A stretch of 37,710 nt of DNA. It comes from DATFYI01 sp035315125 (GTDB lineage Bacteria; Chloroflexota; Anaerolineae; Anaerolineales; Anaerolineaceae). The translations under genes and the position numbers were made by a program. The notes beneath the pieces were generated by a model. It had not been told where the DNA came from and ran no database searches. It saw only the letters and a list, made by a program, of their open reading frames with translations. This document shows positions 22,203-31,144 of the stretch, one piece after another (position 1 is the first letter of the stretch; every line of letters starts with the position of its first letter). The stretch covers positions 1 through 37,710 of the forward strand of contig DATFYI010000149.1 of NCBI GenBank assembly GCA_035315125.1, read 5' to 3'.

Positions 22203-25200
22203 ATGTTCAAGCCAGTTTCGCCGAAACTCAACGTGACCTTGATGGAAGAAGGGGTCTTACGATTTTGGAAGTCTCACAATGTTTTCCAACAAACGGTCAC
22301 TAGCCGCGCGCAGGGCCCAGAATATGTGATTTATGAAGGCCCGCCGACAGCCAATGGACGCCCGGGCGTTCATCACGTACTGGCGCGCTCCTTCAAAGAT
22401 ATGTTCCCGCGCTACAAGACGATGCGTGGCTACCACGTTCTAAGACGGGGTGGTTGGGATACCCACGGCCTGCCGGTTGAGATTGAAGTCGAGCGCAAGC
22501 TAGGTTTTAAGAACAAACAGCAGATCGAGGCTTATGGGATTGATAAATTTAATGAGTTGTGCCGTGAATCGGCTTTTACGTATATCCAGGATTGGGAAAA
22601 ACTGACCGATCGCATCGCTTATTGGACAGACCTTAACACTGCCTATGTTACTTATAAGAATCCGTACATTGAATCGGTCTGGTGGATCCTCAAGAATTTC
22701 TGGGATAAAGGGTTACTTTACCAGGGTTTTAAAGTTGTGCCTTATTGTCCGCGTTGCGGCACGCCCTTATCGGACCATGAAGTTGCCCTGGGTTATGAGG
22801 AGACCGTTGATCCGTCTGTCTTCGTGCGCATGCCGCTGGTCGATACTCCCGGAACTTCTTTGCTGGTCTGGACGACGACACCCTGGACCTTGCCTGCCAA
22901 TGTAGCAGTGGCGGCTGCTCCAGACGTTGATTATGTTACAGTGGAACGCGATCTGCCTGAAGGTGGGAAAGAGCGCCTGATTTTGGCTGAGGCGTTAGTG
23001 CCAGCCGTTTTTGGCGAAGAGCAAGTAAAAATAGTCGAACATATGAAGGGCAAACAGCTAAAAGGCAAGCGTTACAAACCACTGTTTACTTTTTTACCCC
23101 CTGACAAGCCAGCTTATTACGTTATCCTGGGCGATTTTGTGACAATCGAAGATGGTAGTGGTCTGGTTCATATTGCCCCGGCCTTTGGCGCCGAGGATAT
23201 GGATGCAGCGTTGGAGCTAAACTTGCCGATCTTGATGACTATCGCAGCGGATGGGACGTTTATTCCTGAGGTGCGTCCCTGGAGCGGCATGTTCTTTAAA
23301 TCTGCCGATCCATTCATTATCCAAGATTTGGAAGAACGTGGATTGATGTTTCGTGCCGGCACGATGACGCATACTTATCCGTTTTGCTGGCGCTGCGGCA
23401 CGCCGCTGTTATACTTTGCCCGCCAAACCTGGTATATCCGCACCAGCCAGTACAAAGACAAACTGGTCGAGCTTAATAATACGATCAACTGGTATCCCGG
23501 TCATATAAAAAATGGCCGTTTTGGAAACTGGTTGGAAAACAACGTTGATTGGGCGCTGGGGCGTGAGCGGTATTGGGGCACGCCTTTACCGGTATGGGAA
23601 TGCGAGCAATGCAAACAGCAGACCTGTGTTGGCTCAATAGCAGAGTTGTCTGATCTAGCCGGACGTGATCTTTCAAACCTGGATCTGCACCGCCCATATG
23701 TTGATGAAATCCGCATTCCTTGCCAGGAATGTGGCGGGACAATGAAGCGAGTTCCAGAACTGATCGATGTCTGGTTCGATTCTGGTTCTATGCCGGTCGC
23801 ACAGTGGCATTATCCTTTTGAAAATGAAGATATGTTCATGAAACAATTTCCAGCCGATTACATCTGCGAAGCAGTTGACCAGACCCGCGGTTGGTTCTAT
23901 TCGCTGCACGCTATCAGCACTTTATTGTTTGGCGAGGCATGCTTCCGAAATGTGATTTGTCTTGGCCTTCTTCTGGATGGTGAAGGCCAGAAGATGTCAA
24001 AGACGCGCGGCAATGTGGTCGATCCATGGCAGGTTATCAACCAGCATGGCGCCGATGCCATGCGCTGGTATTTATATACTGCCAGTCCTCCTGGTCAGGA
24101 GCGCCGTTTCTCAAAAGAACTGGTGGCAGATGTCGTGCGTACTTTCACGTTGACTCTGTGGAACATCTATTCGTTCTTTGTGACTTATGCAAACCTGGAT
24201 GGTTGGAAACCGGCCCCAAATACGCAAATTCAGTATAGTGATCTGGATAAATGGGTACTTTCCTCGTTGAACGCCCTGGTCAGAGATGTGACTGCTGCCT
24301 ATGAGAGCTATGATGTGCTTAACGCTACCCGTCCGATCGAAGCATTTGTGGACCAACTCTCCACCTGGTTTCTGCGCCGCTCCCGCCGTCGTTTTTGGAA
24401 AAGTGAATCGGATTCGGATAAACAGGCAGCTTATGCGACGCTGTATGAAGCGCTGGTTACCTTGAGCAAACTACTGGCTCCCGCCATGCCTTTTATAGCG
24501 GAAGAGCTTTATCAGAATCTGGTACGTGCGGCTGATACGGATGCGCCCATGTCGGTTCACCTGGCCGAATGGCCTGCATTTAATCCGGTATTGATCGACG
24601 AGAAACTAAACCGGTCGATGGCGTTGGTGATGAAATTGGCCTCTTTGGGTCATGCAGCTCGCAATAAAGCTAACCGTAAAGTTCGCCAGCCGCTGGCTGA
24701 AGCAGCTTTCTCAGTTGGCAGCGCAGAGGAGCGTGGTGTGATAGCTCAATATGTAGATTTGTTGGAGGATGAGCTGAATGTAAAACACGTGCGAGTATTG
24801 GATACCGCTGGTGAAGCGGTGGCCTACAGCTTAAATCCGCTACCCAAGCAACTGGGGCAAAAATACGGTAGCCGCTTCCCGGCTATCCGCCGGACCATCC
24901 TGGGGTTAAAACCTGAGGAAATTGCACCAATCTTGCTTAATGACCAATCTCTCTCTTTGCGGGTTGATGGGGAGCCGGTTGAAATTTTGCCCGAAGAGGT
25001 AGAGGTGCGCGCCCAGGCACGCGCTGGCTATGCAGTTGCCTCAGAAGGAGCCTATCTGGCAGCTTTGGTCACCGAGTTGACACCTGAGCTGGAGCAAGAA
25101 GGCCTGGCTCGTGAGTTGGTGCGACGGGTACAGGATTTGCGTAAGCAAGCCGAGTTCGATATAGCTGACCGGATTATCCTGTATTACCAGGCCAGCCCAA

Positions 25201-25355
25201 AATTAGCCGAATCCATTGTAAAATACCGTGAATATATTATGGGCGAAACACTCTCCGTCGAGCTTATAGCCAATCAGTTGCCAACCGGTTTGCCCACAGC
25301 CAGTGATGCCTTTGATGGTGAAGAGATTACCATAGCGATCGAAAAATCAAAATAA
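22203..25355 (+). CDS. ileS: Isoleucyl-tRNA synthetase (type 2-like)
   Basis: A 1050-residue class I aminoacyl-tRNA synthetase that charges tRNA with isoleucine and edits valine. The ATP site is GRPGVHH (52-58), a variant of HIGH, and KMSKT (597-601) replaces KMSKS. Between them is the CP1 editing domain, with zinc-type cysteine pairs such as CPRCGT and CWRCGT. The helical tRNA-binding region and a C-terminal domain follow from about 670. The length and the sequence around GGWDTHGLPVE fit the eukaryote-like type 2 enzymes, which in other bacteria resist mupirocin. ATG 22203 follows AGGAGG; a longer ORF from 21957 would translate the T-box and is rejected. Confidence 0.95.
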   Translation: MFKPVSPKLNVTLMEEGVLRFWKSHNVFQQTVTSRAQGPEYVIYEGPPTANGRPGVHHVLARSFKDMFPRYKTMRGYHVLRRGGWDTHGLPVEIEVERKLGFKNKQQIEAYGIDKFNELCRESAFTYIQDWEKLTDRIAYWTDLNTAYVTYKNPYIESVWWILKNFWDKGLLYQGFKVVPYCPRCGTPLSDHEVALGYEETVDPSVFVRMPLVDTPGTSLLVWTTTPWTLPANVAVAAAPDVDYVTVERDLPEGGKERLILAEALVPAVFGEEQVKIVEHMKGKQLKGKRYKPLFTFLPPDKPAYYVILGDFVTIEDGSGLVHIAPAFGAEDMDAALELNLPILMTIAADGTFIPEVRPWSGMFFKSADPFIIQDLEERGLMFRAGTMTHTYPFCWRCGTPLLYFARQTWYIRTSQYKDKLVELNNTINWYPGHIKNGRFGNWLENNVDWALGRERYWGTPLPVWECEQCKQQTCVGSIAELSDLAGRDLSNLDLHRPYVDEIRIPCQECGGTMKRVPELIDVWFDSGSMPVAQWHYPFENEDMFMKQFPADYICEAVDQTRGWFYSLHAISTLLFGEACFRNVICLGLLLDGEGQKMSKTRGNVVDPWQVINQHGADAMRWYLYTASPPGQERRFSKELVADVVRTFTLTLWNIYSFFVTYANLDGWKPAPNTQIQYSDLDKWVLSSLNALVRDVTAAYESYDVLNATRPIEAFVDQLSTWFLRRSRRRFWKSESDSDKQAAYATLYEALVTLSKLLAPAMPFIAEELYQNLVRAADTDAPMSVHLAEWPAFNPVLIDEKLNRSMALVMKLASLGHAARNKANRKVRQPLAEAAFSVGSAEERGVIAQYVDLLEDELNVKHVRVLDTAGEAVAYSLNPLPKQLGQKYGSRFPAIRRTILGLKPEEIAPILLNDQSLSLRVDGEPVEILPEEVEVRAQARAGYAVASEGAYLAALVTELTPELEQEGLARELVRRVQDLRKQAEFDIADRIILYYQASPKLAESIVKYREYIMGETLSVELIANQLPTGLPTASDAFDGEEITIAIEKSK

Positions 25356-25368
25356 GAAGATAGACAGG

Positions 25369-25404
25369 AAAAACCGGTAGGCCGTCGATGTCTACCGGTT
25401 TTTT
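25369..25404 (+). terminator. Intrinsic terminator after ileS
   Basis: AAAAACCGGTAG (25369-25380) pairs perfectly with CTACCGGTTTTT (25392-25403), with an 11-base loop and six T's at 25399-25404. The A-run on the left also makes it usable in the other direction, but no reverse gene ends here. Confidence 0.92.
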
Positions 25405-25438
25405 AGTTTTGAGATTACAAACGAAAGGTGCGAATGCC

Positions 25439-26821
25439 ATGATCTTCGAAAATGCCACTATCCTTACGATGAATGCTAACCGTCAGATTATCACCGATGG
25501 GGCAGTCGTAGTAATAGGAAAAGAAATTACCGCCGTAGGGAAAAGAAAAGAGTTCATCGATCGCTTTCCACAAGAAAGACGAATTAACTGCAATGGAAAT
25601 GTGCTGCTACCGGGTCTGATTGACACTCACGTTCATCTGGCACAGGCTATGATTCGCGGTTGTGCTGATGATCTCAGTCTGCTGGACTGGCTAACCAAGC
25701 GTGTCTGGGTACTGCAAGGGAATTACACTGCTGCTGACGGGCGCGCCAGTACGGCCTTGTGTGCTTTAGAGATGATTAAATCCGGGACCACCGCCTTTAT
25801 CGAAAGTTTACTGGCGGAACGATATGGGATTGATGGTGTGATCGAGACGATTGTTCAATCTGGAATGCGCGCAGCCATTGGGAAGATCGTCATGGATCGA
25901 CCTTCGTATGGCAAATCTCAGGACGTCATGTATCCGGGTATGATAGAAGATGGCGAACAAAGCGTCCAAAATACTCTGGCAGCTTTCGACCGTTGGAATG
26001 GCAAAGGTGATGGACGGATTCAAGTCTGGTTTGGTGCTCGCTCGCCCGGCGGCATGACTGCCAGCATCTATGACTGGATCAGCAAACTTGCAGTCGAACG
26101 CGGGATGGGTATCACGATCCACTTATCCGAAGTCAAAGAGGATATTGATTATGCCGTTTCCCAGGGTTTCAGAACCCCAACCGAATTTGCTGCGGCGCAT
26201 GGTCTGCTAGGAGCGCGTACCGTGATTGCACATTTTGTCTGGTCGGATCCATCCGATTGGAAGATGTTGGCTGAAACCGGAACACACGTCTCGCACAATC
26301 CAGCATCCAATTCAAAGACTGCCACCGGTATTGCCCCGGTTTACGGTATGTTGCAGGCAGGGGTGAATGTTACAATGGGCTGTGACGGTGGGCCGAGCAA
26401 TAACACCTACGACATGATCCGCGATTTACGTATGGCGAGCTACCTGGCCTGTCTGCGGGAAAAAGATCCGACCGTCGTGCCGGCCGAAAATATTCTAGAA
26501 ATGGCAACCATCCGCGGCGCGCGCGCTATGGGGTTGGAAGATCAGATCGGTTCAGTTGAGGTTGGCAAGCGTGCGGATTTCATCGTGATTGATATGGACA
26601 AACCTCATCTCACTCCATGTTTCGATCCTGTCTCCAGCATTGTTTATGCTGCGCATGGTAGCGACGTCGATACCGTGGTAGTGGACGGTACCATTTTGAT
26701 GCAAAATCGCAAAGTTCAAACTTTGGACGAAGAAGCAATCGTTGCTGATGCACGCCAAAGGGCAATGCAGGTAATGCAACGGGCTGGCCTGGTTATTAAA
26801 CCGAATTGGCCGGTAATCTGA
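25439..26821 (+). CDS. Amidohydrolase, SAH/MTA deaminase-like
   Basis: A 460-residue metal-dependent hydrolase of the TrzA/AtzA/MtaD group. Metal ligands are H64 and H66 (DTHVH), H228 (HLSE), H265 (HF) and D316 (GCDGG). The fold is a small beta-sandwich (1-55 and the last 60 residues) around a TIM barrel. Relatives deaminate S-adenosylhomocysteine, methylthioadenosine, guanine or s-triazines; the substrate cannot be decided here. Usual GTDGAASNN is GCDGGPSNN. Start is ATG 25439 with AAAGGTG 8 bases upstream; a longer ORF from 25388 would begin inside the terminator. It stands alone between ileS and the DUF123 gene. Confidence 0.85.
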   Translation: MIFENATILTMNANRQIITDGAVVVIGKEITAVGKRKEFIDRFPQERRINCNGNVLLPGLIDTHVHLAQAMIRGCADDLSLLDWLTKRVWVLQGNYTAADGRASTALCALEMIKSGTTAFIESLLAERYGIDGVIETIVQSGMRAAIGKIVMDRPSYGKSQDVMYPGMIEDGEQSVQNTLAAFDRWNGKGDGRIQVWFGARSPGGMTASIYDWISKLAVERGMGITIHLSEVKEDIDYAVSQGFRTPTEFAAAHGLLGARTVIAHFVWSDPSDWKMLAETGTHVSHNPASNSKTATGIAPVYGMLQAGVNVTMGCDGGPSNNTYDMIRDLRMASYLACLREKDPTVVPAENILEMATIRGARAMGLEDQIGSVEVGKRADFIVIDMDKPHLTPCFDPVSSIVYAAHGSDVDTVVVDGTILMQNRKVQTLDEEAIVADARQRAMQVMQRAGLVIKPNWPVI

Positions 26822-26846
26822 GCTAAATATCAGCTTGGAGCGTTGG

Positions 26847-27335
26847 TTGAGTATTGAAACAGGCCCCGGCTCGTATGCACTGTGCTTATTGATTGAGCAA
26901 GCCAGACAAATTCGGGTTGGGAAGGCAGGCGTTTTTTATTTTTGGCCTGGGATTTATTTTTATGCAGGTAGTGCACAAGGCCCGGGCGGAGTGAGCGCTC
27001 GTTTGAACCACCATTTACGCCTAGCGATAAGCCCACACTGGCATTTAGACTGGCTGCGTCCCTATGCCAGAATTATTCAAGGATATTTTGTTTTGGCTGA
27101 AGAACGATTAGGATGTCGTTGGAGTAAAGCATTGGCACATCTGCCTAGCTCCAGAATCCCGGTTGCTGGCTTTGGAGCGAGTGACTGCCAAAATGGTTGC
27201 CCGGCCCACCTGATTTCTCTGGCAAATGGTATACGATTGGAGCAGGTTCGGTTCGTCCTGCAAAACCTATCAGTTGAGGAGGTCCGACAACTAAGCTACG
27301 CAAAGCTGGCGGCCCTGGATAATGATAGAAAATAA
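26847..27335 (+). CDS. DUF123 (GIY-YIG-like) protein
   Basis: A 162-residue cytosolic protein of the DUF123 family, a distant GIY-YIG nuclease relative. The hallmark GIYFYAGSAQGPGGVSAR near residues 35-52 holds the GIY/YAG strands and the arginine; HWHLDWLRP follows, and a Cys pair is near DCQNGCPAHL. In archaea this domain is sometimes fused to endonuclease III, which suggests DNA repair, but no activity has been established to my knowledge. I start it at TTG 26847 with GGAG 6 bases upstream; TTG 26835 is an alternative. It precedes lspA by 36 bases. Confidence 0.78.
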   Translation: MSIETGPGSYALCLLIEQARQIRVGKAGVFYFWPGIYFYAGSAQGPGGVSARLNHHLRLAISPHWHLDWLRPYARIIQGYFVLAEERLGCRWSKALAHLPSSRIPVAGFGASDCQNGCPAHLISLANGIRLEQVRFVLQNLSVEEVRQLSYAKLAALDNDRK

Positions 27336-27371
27336 GGTAAAATGAAGTGATTTAGTTCGTTGGAGGATCGA

Positions 27372-27926
27372 TTGAAGCGGATAGTTCGAGATTATCTTTT
27401 ATTAGCGTTAATGGCAGGGGTGATAGTTTTTTTAGACCAGTGGTCAAAAGCCTACGTTCGTAATAACTTGGCATTAGGAGCTGCCTGGGCGCCCTGGCCC
27501 TGGCTGTTGCCTTATGCGCGTATCGTGCACTGGTACAATACGGGCGTCGCCTTTGGCCTTTTTCAAGGCAAAAGCCAGCTTTTTGCCATACTGGCTGTTC
27601 TGGTTGCAGTAGCAATTATTTACTATTTTCCACGGGTACCGGCCAATGATTGGACTCTACGGATAGCGATGGGGCTGCAATTGGGCGGCGCCATGGGCAA
27701 TCTGTTTGATCGTATTTTCAACGTCGGACAGGTGACAGATTTTATTTCAGTGGGAAACTTCCCAGTATTTAATGTGGCAGATGCCAGTATCACGGTTGGA
27801 GTAATGGTGCTTTTGCTGGGAATCTGGATCCAAGATCGCAAAAAACCGTCACAAGCTACAATAGCTCCGTCGTCTATAAAAGAAACGATTCATCAAGACG
27901 TCAATATTAAAGAAGACCAACAGTGA
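27372..27926 (+). CDS. lspA: Lipoprotein signal peptidase (signal peptidase II)
   Basis: An inner-membrane aspartyl protease of 184 residues that removes signal peptides from prolipoproteins, which would include the several lipoproteins seen in this window. Four membrane helices are present. The catalytic aspartates are D123 (VTDF) and D137 (FNVAD), with the conserved GNLFDR just before. The C-terminal tail of about 30 residues is hydrophilic. Start is TTG 27372 with GGAGG 5 bases upstream, inside a longer ORF from 27360 whose start overlaps the ribosome site. The next gene overlaps its stop by 4 bases (GTGA). Confidence 0.93.
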   Translation: MKRIVRDYLLLALMAGVIVFLDQWSKAYVRNNLALGAAWAPWPWLLPYARIVHWYNTGVAFGLFQGKSQLFAILAVLVAVAIIYYFPRVPANDWTLRIAMGLQLGGAMGNLFDRIFNVGQVTDFISVGNFPVFNVADASITVGVMVLLLGIWIQDRKKPSQATIAPSSIKETIHQDVNIKEDQQ

Positions 27927-28864
27927 GTGACAGCCTGTATAAGTTTATCTGCCAGGAGGATGAAGATCAGCGCCTGGATAAGTTTCTGGTTATCTGTTTA
28001 CCAGAACTTTCCCGTTCCCGGATTCAAGGCTTAATCCGGGATGGTTTTGTGCTGATTGATGGAACGCCGGCCGAAAAAAGTGGTCAGACAATTGAGAAAG
28101 GTCAGTCCATTGAGGTTCGACTACCGCCAGCGGTTCCAACCGATCTAGTGCCTGAATCGATTCCATTGGAAATTGTATTCGAGAATAATGACTTGATGGT
28201 CGTCAATAAACCAGCTGGTATGGTAGTTCATCCTGCGGCAGGTCACGATAGCGGCACCCTGGTGCATGCTGCCCTGGCGCACGCCCCGGAAATGGAAGGG
28301 ATCAATGGCGAAGAACGACCTGGCGTGGTTCACAGGCTTGATAAAGATACTTCCGGTTTAATCTTGCTGGCTAAAAATGATCGCGCCCAACGCTGGTTGC
28401 AAGATCAATTTCGGATGCGCAAGGTAATCAAGGTCTACCTGGCCCTGGTGGACGGTCATCCGCCCACCCCACAAGGGCGAATTGAAGCGCCAATTGGACG
28501 CGATCCTTCTCATCGCAAACAGATGGCAGTCGTGCCAATTGCCAGAGGCCGTGAAGCCGTAACCGAATATTTTACGCTGGACAGTTTCTTGCAGCACACC
28601 TATATTGAAGCTCATCCACTCACAGGAAGGACACATCAAATTCGTCTGCACCTGGCCTTCTTGGGATGCCCGATTGTGGGAGACCGGTTGTACGGCCATA
28701 AACATCCAACTCTGCCGATTGACCGGCAGTTTCTGCATGCAGCACGCTTAACATTGGTTTTGCCTGGTGAAAAGAAACCGCGTACCTTTGAAGCGCCTTT
28801 GCCGGCAGATTTGCAGCATGTGCTGAACATTTTACGCCAGCAACACATCCCAATTGGATCCTAA
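27923..28864 (+). CDS. rluD: RluD-type 23S rRNA pseudouridine synthase
   Basis: A 313-residue RNA-modifying enzyme. An N-terminal S4 RNA-binding domain (about 12-75, with RLDKFLV and SRSRIQGLIRDG) is followed by the RsuA/RluA catalytic domain. The catalytic aspartate is D140 in GVVHRLDKDTSG. The family makes pseudouridines in helix 69 of 23S rRNA (RluD) or nearby sites; the exact target is not decided by sequence. Start is GTG 27923, overlapping the lspA stop by 4 bases, a pairing (lspA-rluD) common in many bacteria and a sign of translational coupling. Confidence 0.92.
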   Translation: MSDSLYKFICQEDEDQRLDKFLVICLPELSRSRIQGLIRDGFVLIDGTPAEKSGQTIEKGQSIEVRLPPAVPTDLVPESIPLEIVFENNDLMVVNKPAGMVVHPAAGHDSGTLVHAALAHAPEMEGINGEERPGVVHRLDKDTSGLILLAKNDRAQRWLQDQFRMRKVIKVYLALVDGHPPTPQGRIEAPIGRDPSHRKQMAVVPIARGREAVTEYFTLDSFLQHTYIEAHPLTGRTHQIRLHLAFLGCPIVGDRLYGHKHPTLPIDRQFLHAARLTLVLPGEKKPRTFEAPLPADLQHVLNILRQQHIPIGS

Positions 28865-28875
28865 TGGAGGCATTT

Positions 28876-29916
28876 ATGGAATTTGTTGATTTGCGTTCGG
28901 ATACAGTCACTCAGCCAACGCCGGCCATGCGAGCAGCTATGGCAGAAGCAGAAGTTGGTGATGATGTGATGGGCGAGGACCCCACCATTTTGCGTCTTGA
29001 AAAAATGTCGGCAGAGCGAATGGGTAAAGAGGCAGCTTTATTTGTAGCCTCAGGCACGATGGGCAATCTTATTGCCATTCTTGCCCATTGCAACCGTGGA
29101 GATGAGGCTATTGTTGGAAACCTGGGACATACCTTCCTATTTGAAGGAGGTGGAATTGCAGCTTTAGGAGGCGTACATCCATACGAGTTGCCCAATCAGC
29201 CGGACGGTACCTTGCAATTAGAGGCCATTCAGACGGCAGTTCGTGACCCAAATGATCCCCATTGCCCGATCTCTCGATTGATCATACTGGAAAATACTCA
29301 TAATCGTTGCGGGGGTGTATCCATTTCGCCTGAATATACCCGCAAAGTTGGCGAATTGGCCCGCACCAATGGATTATTGCTCCATATTGATGGTGCTAGA
29401 ATATTTAACGCGGCGGTTGCCTTGGGTTTACCGGCACAAGAGCTAGCAGGACCAGCAGACTCGATTACTTTTTGTCTTAGTAAGGGATTGTGCGCTCCGG
29501 TTGGGTCAGTATTATGCGGATCTGCCGATTTTATCCGACGTGCCCGTCGCATGCGAAAACAATTAGGGGGCGGTATGCGTCAGGCAGGTATCCTGGCGGC
29601 TGCCGGGATCGTAGCGCTGGATCAAATGGTTGATCGCTTGGCAGAAGATCACCATCGGGCAAAACTCCTGGCACGAGGACTGGTATTAATCCCTGGCTTG
29701 AAGCTGGAGACACCAGTGCCTGCAACGAATATGGTCTTTGCGCAGCTATCCGATGAAGTTTCGATGACATCTCAACAAGTTGCAGCTCGTTTGTTAGCTG
29801 AACACAAGGTCAAAGTTGGCACAATTGGCCAGCGCCGTTTTCGAATGGTAACCCATTATTGGATTGATGATGAAGGGATTGAGCGGACAATCCATGGTTT
29901 ACGGCAAATTCTGTAA
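28876..29916 (+). CDS. ltaE: Low-specificity L-threonine aldolase
   Basis: A 346-residue PLP enzyme (fold type I) that cleaves L-threonine and allo-threonine to glycine and acetaldehyde. It starts with the family hallmark DLRSDTVTQPTPAMR. The PLP lysine is K203 in FCLSKGLCAPVGS. The helix after VASGTMGN binds the cofactor phosphate. HIDGARIFNA supplies the aspartate that contacts the pyridine nitrogen. Start is ATG 28876 with GGAGG 5 bases upstream; ATG 28864, overlapping the previous stop, would put the ribosome site inside the gene. Probably transcribed with lspA-rluD. Confidence 0.94.
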   Translation: MEFVDLRSDTVTQPTPAMRAAMAEAEVGDDVMGEDPTILRLEKMSAERMGKEAALFVASGTMGNLIAILAHCNRGDEAIVGNLGHTFLFEGGGIAALGGVHPYELPNQPDGTLQLEAIQTAVRDPNDPHCPISRLIILENTHNRCGGVSISPEYTRKVGELARTNGLLLHIDGARIFNAAVALGLPAQELAGPADSITFCLSKGLCAPVGSVLCGSADFIRRARRMRKQLGGGMRQAGILAAAGIVALDQMVDRLAEDHHRAKLLARGLVLIPGLKLETPVPATNMVFAQLSDEVSMTSQQVAARLLAEHKVKVGTIGQRRFRMVTHYWIDDEGIERTIHGLRQIL

Positions 29917-30231
29917 AAAAGTCCGATTCCTGTGTTTGCTGGAGAGGCTTTATTACTGCAAAGCTGCTATAATTTAACATTAATCTATCCGATCCAACCT
30001 AACGTTTTCTCATACCAATTGAGGGGAAATCATTTTTTACAGGCAAACTTAACCAAAGCCCTCAATCTATGACGGAAAAAGCGCCTGATTGGTTTGGTAG
30101 GATTATAGACATGCGAAATTATCTTGGACCAGACTTAAATTGGAGATCGGGCCATTTTTGGTTGGAAGATATTCTGATTTTCGGGCAGCGGCCAGCCTGG
30201 AATTGAGAAAAAGAGCCGATGGAGGTTATCT
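29917..30231 (+). other. Leader region of the purine nucleoside phosphorylase gene
   Basis: The 315-base gap has an extended -10 promoter at 29965-29973 (TG, one base, TATAAT) with a poor -35, so a leader of about 250 bases precedes the gene. ATTGAGGG (30018-30025) and CCCTCAAT (30059-30066) are a perfect 8-bp inverted repeat with 33 bases between. A 45-codon ORF at 30069-30206 has no ribosome site and no family I recognise; I do not call it a gene. The purine-riboswitch core is not visible. Confidence 0.4.
29965..29973 (+). promoter_or_regulatory. Extended -10 promoter before the purine phosphorylase
   Basis: TGCTATAAT: TG one base before a perfect TATAAT. No -35 hexamer at the right distance. 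Confidence 0.55.
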
Positions 30232-31068
30232 TTGGAAGGTTTCCTTACTTTACAACAAATTGATCAAGCGGCAGATGAAATTCGGAAAAGGATTTCAATA
30301 AATCCACGCGTAGGCATGATTTTGGGTTCTGGCTTGGGCGACCTGGCCAATATGATTGCAGATCCAACTGTCATACCGTCAGGTGAAATTCCATACTGGC
30401 CGATTTCAACAGTTTTAGGCCATAAAGGCCAGCTTGTTTTTGGCCTGCTAGAAGGCGTCCCGGTTATGGTGCTACAGGGGCGGGTTCATTATTATGAAGG
30501 CTACAGCATGGCTCAGGTGACATTCCCGGTGCGGGTAATGCAGCGGATGGGTGTAGAAGTATTGGTTGTGACCAATGCGGCTGGAGCCATCAACCCGGCC
30601 TTCTTGCCTGGCGATATTATGCTGATCACCGATCATATCAGTTTGGTAGCCATGGCAGGTTTAAACCCGCTGAGAGGCCCAAATCTGGATGAATTGGGTG
30701 AGCGCTTCCCGGATATGAGCCGGGCTTATGATCGTGAACTTCTGGATCTGGCTCGCACAGTGGCGTCAGAACAAGACCTAATGCTTCGTGAAGGCGTTTA
30801 CGTTTGCCTTTCCGGTCCATCTTTTGAAACTCCGGCTGATTTACGCTTCTTGCAGATCATTGGAGCAGATGCAGTAGGTATGTCCACGGTACCTGAAGTG
30901 ATTGTGGCCCATCATGGAAAAATGAGAGTAGTGGGTTTTTCAGGGATCAGTAATAAAGCTAATTTGGACGGAAGCACGATAACCACACACGAAGAAGTGC
31001 TGGCAGCAGGAACAATGATCGTGCCCAAACTTAAGACCATGATATTGAATATTTTAGACAGGTTATAA
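30232..31068 (+). CDS. punA: Purine nucleoside phosphorylase, trimeric type
   Basis: A 278-residue enzyme of purine salvage that splits inosine and guanosine with phosphate. It matches the trimeric NP-I class: GSGLG in the phosphate site (residues 31-35 region), GHKGQLVFG, GRVHYYEGYSM, VTNAAGAIN, and the late EVIVAHHGKMRVVGFSGISNKA that carries the 6-oxopurine-selective Asn. Start is TTG 30232 with GGAGG 6 bases upstream. Along with the pyrimidine phosphorylase at 15873, it shows that this cell scavenges both classes of nucleoside. A long leader precedes it. Confidence 0.94.
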   Translation: MEGFLTLQQIDQAADEIRKRISINPRVGMILGSGLGDLANMIADPTVIPSGEIPYWPISTVLGHKGQLVFGLLEGVPVMVLQGRVHYYEGYSMAQVTFPVRVMQRMGVEVLVVTNAAGAINPAFLPGDIMLITDHISLVAMAGLNPLRGPNLDELGERFPDMSRAYDRELLDLARTVASEQDLMLREGVYVCLSGPSFETPADLRFLQIIGADAVGMSTVPEVIVAHHGKMRVVGFSGISNKANLDGSTITTHEEVLAAGTMIVPKLKTMILNILDRL

Positions 31069-31144
31069 GGTCGATACTTCGCTTTGAACATAGGCCTTGT
31101 CCCCCAGGAGTTGTTTATCGAATGGCCCTCGGCATGCTACATCT

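Noticed and set aside
30069..30206. 45-codon ORF in the purine phosphorylase leader
   Set aside because: No ribosome site, no recognisable family, and an open stretch of this length is common by chance.
29974..30231. Purine riboswitch before the purine phosphorylase
   Set aside because: The conserved three-way-junction sequence is not visible.
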